A program made the translations under genes and the position numbers. Positions 15,805 through 19,836 of a DNA stretch of 19,836 nt are shown here, piece after piece. The first letter of the stretch is position 1. Every line of letters begins with the position of its first letter. The stretch lies in contig CAKUKT010000011.1 in assembly GCA_934663655.1 (NCBI GenBank), forward strand, positions 1 through 19,836. Direction: 5' to 3'. The notes beneath the pieces were generated by a model. The model was given only the letters and a program-made list of their open reading frames with translations, was not told the origin of the DNA and ran no database searches. This DNA comes from an uncultured Victivallaceae bacterium. GTDB lineage: Bacteria; Verrucomicrobiota; Lentisphaeria; Victivallales; Victivallaceae.

Positions 15805-17404
15805 GCCTGGCCAGGGTCTCCGCGGTCACTGCTTCCGGAGGCAGCAGCAGCAGCAGGCCGCGGACGGAGACGCCGTTTTGTTCCCGGGTTACCGTGTTGA
15901 GCCAGATATTGAGCTGCACCGGCCCGCCGGGATCGACCTCGTTCGCCAGAGTCGTTGCCGCCGTCTCCTGCACCGGGCCGATCACCGCGATCACCGGTAG
16001 ACCGGGGCTGGGCGGTTCACGCAGGCGTTCCAGGCGGTAGAGCGAGGCGGGAACGCCACCCGGGGCTGCCTGACTTTCCGGTACCGCCGGGAAGTTCCTC
16101 ACCTCCTCGCCCATCTCCCGGTTGGAACCGTTGAATGCTCCGGGTTCGTCGAACATCAGCAGCATACGCCGGTCGGCGCGGTTGGCAAGACGCGCGAAGT
16201 GATCATCGTAGATTTCGGGAGCGTTGTTCCACATCACCGGGTAGCCGTCGGTTGCCCGGTAAACCACCAGCGTTTCCGGCGGATAGTCCGCCGCCACTGC
16301 CGCGAACACCCGCCGCCAGTCGGGAAGACGCCAGGCCGGGTTCCGCGCCAGCGTGAAGTAACCGGTTGCCGCCGCCAGCAGCACTATCACCGTCACCGCT
16401 GCCCGGAGCCATTTCCCACCCGCGGGCGTGACGGCGATCCAATCGAAGATCCGATCCACTCCGATTCCGGCGAGCAGCGAAAAAATTGCCGTCAACGGCA
16501 GGTATACCCGCGGCGGTCCCGCCTTTGTCGCCAGCGCCGAGAGCAGCGTCAGCACTACAAACAGCAGCAACGCCGCATTGCCGCGGTCGAAACCGCGCGC
16601 CGGCGGCCGACGCAACGTTCCCACCAGAACCGGCAGAATCAACAACGGCGGCAGCAGCGCCTCCATTGTTCCGCCCGCGAACCGGAACCAGTCCGCCACG
16701 GAGGTGATCGCGCTTCCCCACTGACGGCCGGTCTGGAACGCCTGAAAGTTGATCAGCAGATAACCGAGGGTGATAACCGCTCCCGCAGCCACCACCACCG
16801 TCACTCCCCGGCCGGGACGTTGCGGCCGGCGCAGCCACAGCACCAGTACTCCGGCGGCCAGGAAGATCACCGTGGTCGGCAGCGTGAATAAAGCTCCGGC
16901 TCCCCCCGCCGCAATCAGTATCTCCGGCAGGAATTTCCATCGCCTGGGACGGTATTGGCCGGTCATCGCAAAACCGGCGAAGCAGAGCAGCAGAAAGAAG
17001 AGCTGCAGTTCGTAGCCGCGGGCGAGCTGCGAATAGAGTGCCGCCGGAGCTGAAAGCGCGAGAAAAAGTCCGCTCCAGAAAGCGGCGCGCCGCCCGGAGG
17101 CGACCAGCGCGATGAACCACAACAGCACCACCGAGCCCACCCCGGCGAGCAGCGAATGCAGCCGGACCACCGCCGGTATCGGCAGCAGGAAGGCGAGGAT
17201 TTTCACCGCAACCGTATTGAGCGGCTGGTTGTTGGGAAGTTCCAGATCGGTGAAAATTTGTGACAGCGGCAGTTCGGAGTAGTTCTGCAGCGTCCAGATT
17301 TCATCGTAGGAGAGCGAACTGCTCAGCTGACCGACCCGCAGAAGGAGCGCGACCAGCACCAGCACCGCAAGCTGTAACCGGGTGTCCCGGAAAATATTTG
17401 TCAT
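15761..17404 (-). CDS. GT-C family membrane glycosyltransferase (GT39/PMT_2-like)
   Basis: A 547-residue multi-pass membrane protein. The ATG at 17404 is preferred over TTG 17410 because an AGAAAGG Shine-Dalgarno lies about 10 bases upstream of it. The first helix is followed by LSYDEIWT (D34, E35), the acidic pair in the first external loop that binds metal and lipid-phosphate sugar in GT-C enzymes. About ten helices follow up to residue 360 or so, then a soluble C-terminal part. The size equals that of ArnT, and the gene lies on the same strand beyond arnD, in the position arnT has in E. coli. However, the DExxYAEI-type loop of ArnT is not seen, so a general dolichyl/undecaprenyl-phosphate-sugar transferase is the safe call. 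Acceptor could be lipid A, another glycan or a protein. Its 3' end overlaps the transglutaminase gene by 44 bases on the opposite strand. Confidence 0.85.
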   Translation of the reverse strand: MTNIFRDTRLQLAVLVLVALLLRVGQLSSSLSYDEIWTLQNYSELPLSQIFTDLELPNNQPLNTVAVKILAFLLPIPAVVRLHSLLAGVGSVVLLWFIALVASGRRAAFWSGLFLALSAPAALYSQLARGYELQLFFLLLCFAGFAMTGQYRPRRWKFLPEILIAAGGAGALFTLPTTVIFLAAGVLVLWLRRPQRPGRGVTVVVAAGAVITLGYLLINFQAFQTGRQWGSAITSVADWFRFAGGTMEALLPPLLILPVLVGTLRRPPARGFDRGNAALLLFVVLTLLSALATKAGPPRVYLPLTAIFSLLAGIGVDRIFDWIAVTPAGGKWLRAAVTVIVLLAAATGYFTLARNPAWRLPDWRRVFAAVAADYPPETLVVYRATDGYPVMWNNAPEIYDDHFARLANRADRRMLLMFDEPGAFNGSNREMGEEVRNFPAVPESQAAPGGVPASLYRLERLREPPSPGLPVIAVIGPVQETAATTLANEVDPGGPVQLNIWLNTVTREQNGVSVRGLLLLLPPEAVTAETLARLSRYGDAVALYQVR

Positions 17405-17430
17405 GCTCAAGGAACCTTTCTGATTCGTTG

Positions 17431-17447
17431 CGGCCGGAACCCGGCCG
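17431..17447 (-). promoter_or_regulatory. GC-rich hairpin at the predicted 5' end of the glycosyltransferase mRNA
   Basis: CGGCCGG, loop of 3 bases, CCGGCCG: a perfect 7-bp GC stem. The predicted transcription start is near 17446, so the hairpin would form at the very 5' end of the mRNA, about 27 bases before the start codon. It may protect the transcript. A run of T precedes rather than follows it on the minus strand, so it is not a terminator. Confidence 0.35.
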
Positions 17448-17452
17448 GAGAA

Positions 17453-17481
17453 AAAATATCCTTCGCAACCGGATTAGTCAA
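17453..17481 (-). promoter_or_regulatory. Sigma70-like promoter of the glycosyltransferase gene
   Basis: On the minus strand, TTGACT (17476-17481), a 17-base spacer and TATTTT (17453-17458). It lies in the 93-base gap between the radical SAM stop and the glycosyltransferase start and would allow transcription of the latter independently of the upstream genes. Confidence 0.5.
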
Positions 17482-17497
17482 GCATCGGCGTGAAATT

Positions 17498-18616
17498 TCA
17501 GGAAAAATCGATATAGTTGAGCGCCTTCCCGGCAAGTTTGCCGGTAAAGCCGATCATCGAGAGCCGGGTGAGCCGATGGATCCGACGGGCGACGATAATT
17601 CGTTTGGCCCAGACCGGCCCGATCCCCGGGATGCGCAGAAGTTCTTCGCGGTCGGCGGTGTTTATTCTGACCGGAAAAAACTCCGGGTGCGCCCGCGCCC
17701 ACATCTCCTTGGGATCGAGGTCGAGCGCAAGATTGCCATCCGAACGAAACACCATCTCCCCGGGCGAAAACCGGTATTTGCGCAGAAGCCAGTCAACCTG
17801 ATAAAGCCGGTGTTCGCGGGTGAGACGCGCGTTGCCGTCAAGTTGGAATCGTTCACCGGGCAGCGACGGCCCCCCGGAGACCGGCTGGTAGGCCGAGAAG
17901 AATATTCGTTCGAAGTTCAAGCGATTGTACAGACCATCCATGTAACCGACGATCTCCCGGTCGGATTCATCCGACGCGCCGACGATGAATTGGGTGGTGC
18001 ATTTGACGCGACCGAAACGTTCGCCGGGAGCGGTGTTGGCGCTGATGATCTTGAGCGGGGCGATTATGTCGCGGCGGAAATCTTTGCAACGTGACAGCCG
18101 GACAAAGTGACGCTCTCCCGGAACTTCGATGTTCAACGAAACCGCCGTCGCCAGCGACAGCGCCCGGAGTATCGCCGCTTCCGACGCCCCGGGAATGATC
18201 TTGAGATGAATATAGCCGCGGTAGGAGTAACGGTAACGCAGAATCTCCGCCGTCGCCAGCAGCTTCTCCATCGTCCGGTCGGGCGTGTCGATGACGCCGC
18301 TGCTCAAAAAGATCCCCAGCAGAGGACGCCTGAGCTGAAATTCGTAGAAAAATTTTGCGATTTCCTCCGGGGTAAGCGTGCAGCGGCGGGCGTTGGCGTC
18401 GCTGCGCAGCGGACAGTAACGGCAGTCGTTCCCGCAGGCGTTGGAGAGCAGCGTCTTGAACATGATCCCATAACCACCGGCCGCCAGCGGCACCGGGTAG
18501 AGCCAGCGGCCTTCAGCGGTACGACGACGGTGGTTGTCTTTGGAGGTTCCGCAGGAGCAGGCAAGGTCGTACTGCGAATCGGAGGCGAGAATTTCCAGTT
18601 TTTCCTGAGTATTCAC
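17498..18616 (-). CDS. Radical SAM protein, putative DNA modification/repair family, with C-terminal HhH
   Basis: A 372-residue protein starting at GTG 18616, with GGGGGGAG ending 5 bases before it. The [4Fe-4S] cluster motif is C-x3-C-x2-C in NACGNDCRYCPLRS (C61, C65, C68). Two further cysteines lie upstream in DLACSCGTSKD (C20, C22). The TIM-barrel part continues to about 260 with FLSSGVIDTPD and YIHLKIIPGA. The C-terminal end carries helix-hairpin-helix DNA-binding motifs: INTADREELLRIPGIGP (from about 318) and a second weaker one near RLSMIGFTGKLAG. This layout matches the family named putative DNA modification/repair radical SAM protein (TIGR03916), which is known to be paired with a uracil-DNA-glycosylase-superfamily protein. 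No such partner is seen here; it may be elsewhere. A role in nucleic acid repair or modification is a family inference, not shown. Its placement between arnD and a glycosyltransferase gene seems unrelated to function. Confidence 0.9.
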   Translation of the reverse strand: MNTQEKLEILASDSQYDLACSCGTSKDNHRRRTAEGRWLYPVPLAAGGYGIMFKTLLSNACGNDCRYCPLRSDANARRCTLTPEEIAKFFYEFQLRRPLLGIFLSSGVIDTPDRTMEKLLATAEILRYRYSYRGYIHLKIIPGASEAAILRALSLATAVSLNIEVPGERHFVRLSRCKDFRRDIIAPLKIISANTAPGERFGRVKCTTQFIVGASDESDREIVGYMDGLYNRLNFERIFFSAYQPVSGGPSLPGERFQLDGNARLTREHRLYQVDWLLRKYRFSPGEMVFRSDGNLALDLDPKEMWARAHPEFFPVRINTADREELLRIPGIGPVWAKRIIVARRIHRLTRLSMIGFTGKLAGKALNYIDFS

Positions 18617-18638
18617 CCGGACTCCCCCCGCTTACCCG

Positions 18639-18762
18639 GCAATTCCGTCGGAATTGCTCTTCCTGTTTCTGATTACAACCCGGGCGGGATAATTTGCGGA
18701 AGTTTTTTCCCGGCTGCGTCGCCGCAGCTGTTCCCGCCTCTCCGCATTTCCGCAGCGCGGAA
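18639..18762. repeat. Three short perfect hairpins in the arnD-radical SAM gap
   Basis: The 150-base gap holds three separate inverted repeats: GCAATTCC-GTC-GGAATTGC (18639-18657), GCTGCG-TCGC-CGCAGC (18713-18728, a GCGA tetraloop of GNRA type when read on the minus strand) and TTCCGC-AGC-GCGGAA (18748-18762, beginning 4 bases after the arnD stop). None has a T-tract on the minus strand, so a typical intrinsic terminator is not supported. Together they could shape a structured leader, stabilise the 3' end of the arnD message, or be a repetitive extragenic element. Confidence 0.4.
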
Positions 18763-18766
18763 CCAT

Positions 18767-19657
18767 TCAACATTGTATTGCCAGCTTGCCTTCACGTCCG
18801 GGAAAGGCGGCGAGTTCCACCCTGCCTTCCGGAGCGGTGGCCCGGCACTCTCCGGCCGCCTCCCCGAGGGTTATCACCCGGTAACCGCGTTTGAGCACCG
18901 CGTCAAGGTAGGCGTTGAACTGATCCGCGCAACGCCCGCCCTCGGCTTCAGCGTGAATCGTCAGCACGTTGAGACGATCCTCCGCCAGCAGCGACAGCTG
19001 GAAATCGTTGTAATTTCCGTCGTTGACCCCGTCCCGGCCAAGCGCTTCATCATAGGTGGGAAGCGTTACCGGTATCTGCAGCTGAGCGAGTTTCTCCCCG
19101 TCAACCACCGGAAAGAAGGGATGGCTCCCCCGGCAGTCGCTGTTGTAGACAAACGGAAACTCCGCCTTGATCCGGAGCAGCTGCGAATTGGTGCGCCACC
19201 CCGGCGCCGCACTGCTCGCCGGCGCCTCGTTGAGAATCTCCCCGAGCACCTGCATTCCCCGGGAAATCTCCCGCCGCATTGCTTCCGGGGTCATGGTCAT
19301 CAACTTCGCCTGCGCCGTGTAGTGGTCGAAGGCGTGAAAACCCGCCTCATGCCCGTCGTCGACGGCGGCACGAATCTCCGCCGCGCACCGTTTGCCGATC
19401 GCCGGGCCGGGCCAGGCGGTCCCCATCAGCACGATCTCCGGTCCGTAAAGACCGGTCGCATTGGTACGCAGCATTTTCCAGAGAAAGGCCGGTTTGAGCA
19501 GCCGCCAGAGGTGACGGCCCATATTGTCCGGTCCGACCGAAAAATAGAAGGTTCCGCGCACCCGGTGGGAGGCGAGCAGGTCACACAGCCGGGGCACGCC
19601 CCGGCGGGTTCCCCGCAGCGTATCGACGTCGATGCGCAGCGCAATGGTTTTCTTCAT
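18767..19657 (-). CDS. arnD: 4-deoxy-4-formamido-L-arabinose-phosphoundecaprenol deformylase
   Basis: A 296-residue polysaccharide-deacetylase (NodB/CE4) family protein, the same length class as E. coli ArnD. It removes the formyl group from undecaprenyl-phosphate-Ara4FN, giving the Ara4N donor for lipid A modification, acting at the inner membrane. Long motifs match ArnD almost exactly: RIDVDT (D10, D12), FSVGPDNMGRHLWRL, FLWKMLR, GTAWPG, FHAFDH (metal ligands H108 and H112), YNSDCRG, QIPVTLPTYDE, TIHAEAEGG. The ATG at 19657 has GGAGGG just upstream. It starts 38 bases after the arnA-like stop, consistent with one operon and with the arnA-arnD order in enterobacteria. In Gram-negatives this pathway lowers surface negative charge and gives resistance to cationic peptides such as polymyxin. 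Identity is very secure by motif; activity in this lineage is inferred. Confidence 0.96.
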   Translation of the reverse strand: MKKTIALRIDVDTLRGTRRGVPRLCDLLASHRVRGTFYFSVGPDNMGRHLWRLLKPAFLWKMLRTNATGLYGPEIVLMGTAWPGPAIGKRCAAEIRAAVDDGHEAGFHAFDHYTAQAKLMTMTPEAMRREISRGMQVLGEILNEAPASSAAPGWRTNSQLLRIKAEFPFVYNSDCRGSHPFFPVVDGEKLAQLQIPVTLPTYDEALGRDGVNDGNYNDFQLSLLAEDRLNVLTIHAEAEGGRCADQFNAYLDAVLKRGYRVITLGEAAGECRATAPEGRVELAAFPGREGKLAIQC

Positions 19658-19695
19658 GATCCCTCCGCCTCGGGAACAGCTGAAAGGAAGTCCCG

Positions 19696-19836
19696 TCAGT
19701 TGCGTTTGAATTCACCGGATTTCACCGCTTCGCGCAGGAAGAAATCCAGCGTCTTGGCGATCGACTCTTCCAGCGGAATCCGCGGTTCCCAGTCGAGGTA
19801 GCGTTTCGCGTTGCGGATGCTCGGCACCCGGTGCTG
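19696..19836 (-). CDS. arnA: C-terminal end of ArnA-type UDP-glucuronate decarboxylase, cut by window edge
   Basis: The last 46 residues only. [16 protein letters not shown] followed by [16 protein letters not shown] closely resembles the end of the E. coli ArnA decarboxylase domain (PSIRNAHRCLDWEPKI, ETLDFFLR). This is an extended-SDR NAD-dependent domain that converts UDP-glucuronate to UDP-4-keto-arabinose. Whether the protein also has the N-terminal formyltransferase domain cannot be seen; a stand-alone decarboxylase is possible. The stop is 38 bases before arnD, supporting co-transcription. Confidence 0.85.
   Translation of the reverse strand, partial: QHRVPSIRNAKRYLDWEPRIPLEESIAKTLDFFLREAVKSGEFKRN

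Noticed and set aside
18107..19801. 564-codon open frame on the plus strand across arnD and part of the radical SAM gene
   Set aside because: It spans two well-identified minus-strand genes and the gap between them, and its translation has no recognisable domain.

Overview
The window looks like chromosomal DNA from a Gram-negative PVC-group bacterium, most likely a Lentisphaerota member of the Victivallis kind. The DNA is GC-rich with short intergenic gaps. Supporting signs are a pseudopilin-like protein with an [24 protein letters not shown] N-terminus and an H-X9-DG motif, a nearby AraC-type regulator, several large secreted carbohydrate-active-looking proteins, and ArnA/ArnD-type lipid A modification genes, which imply an outer membrane. 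The taxonomic call is an inference from gene content, since no rRNA is present.

Left part (1-4155, plus strand): two tandem paralogues of a glycosidase-like TIM-barrel family. The first is cut by the left edge and carries an extra C-terminal lectin-like beta domain. The second is complete, with a signal peptide and an N-terminal beta domain. Next, on the minus strand (4239-5102), is an AraC-family regulator with a PocR-like cysteine-containing sensor domain. An AT-rich divergent region follows, with two good sigma70-like promoters for the regulator. Reading away from it is a plus-strand cluster (5248-10336): a pseudopilin-like protein, an FAD-dependent oxidoreductase and a 999-residue secreted multidomain protein with a beta-propeller-like core. 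This looks like a regulated carbohydrate or glycoconjugate utilisation locus.

Middle (10420-15804, plus strand): a promoter, a leader hairpin, then a tight three-gene operon. It encodes an FHA-MoxR AAA+ ATPase fusion, a DUF58 (vWA-like) membrane protein and a TgpA-like membrane transglutaminase. The MoxR/DUF58/transglutaminase trio is a widespread envelope-associated module of poorly known function; the FHA domain fused to the ATPase is the unusual part.

Right part (15761-19836, all minus strand): reading in from the right edge, the C-terminal end of an ArnA-type UDP-glucuronate decarboxylase, ArnD deformylase, a radical SAM protein of the putative DNA modification/repair family with C-terminal helix-hairpin-helix motifs, and a GT-C family membrane glycosyltransferase. 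The glycosyltransferase has its own predicted promoter and overlaps the transglutaminase gene tail-to-tail by 44 bp. ArnA and ArnD point to 4-amino-4-deoxy-L-arabinose modification of lipid A. No intergenic stretch exceeds 300 bases; the longest is 255 bases, in front of the FHA-MoxR gene. No tRNA, rRNA, CRISPR array, insertion sequence or integrase was seen.
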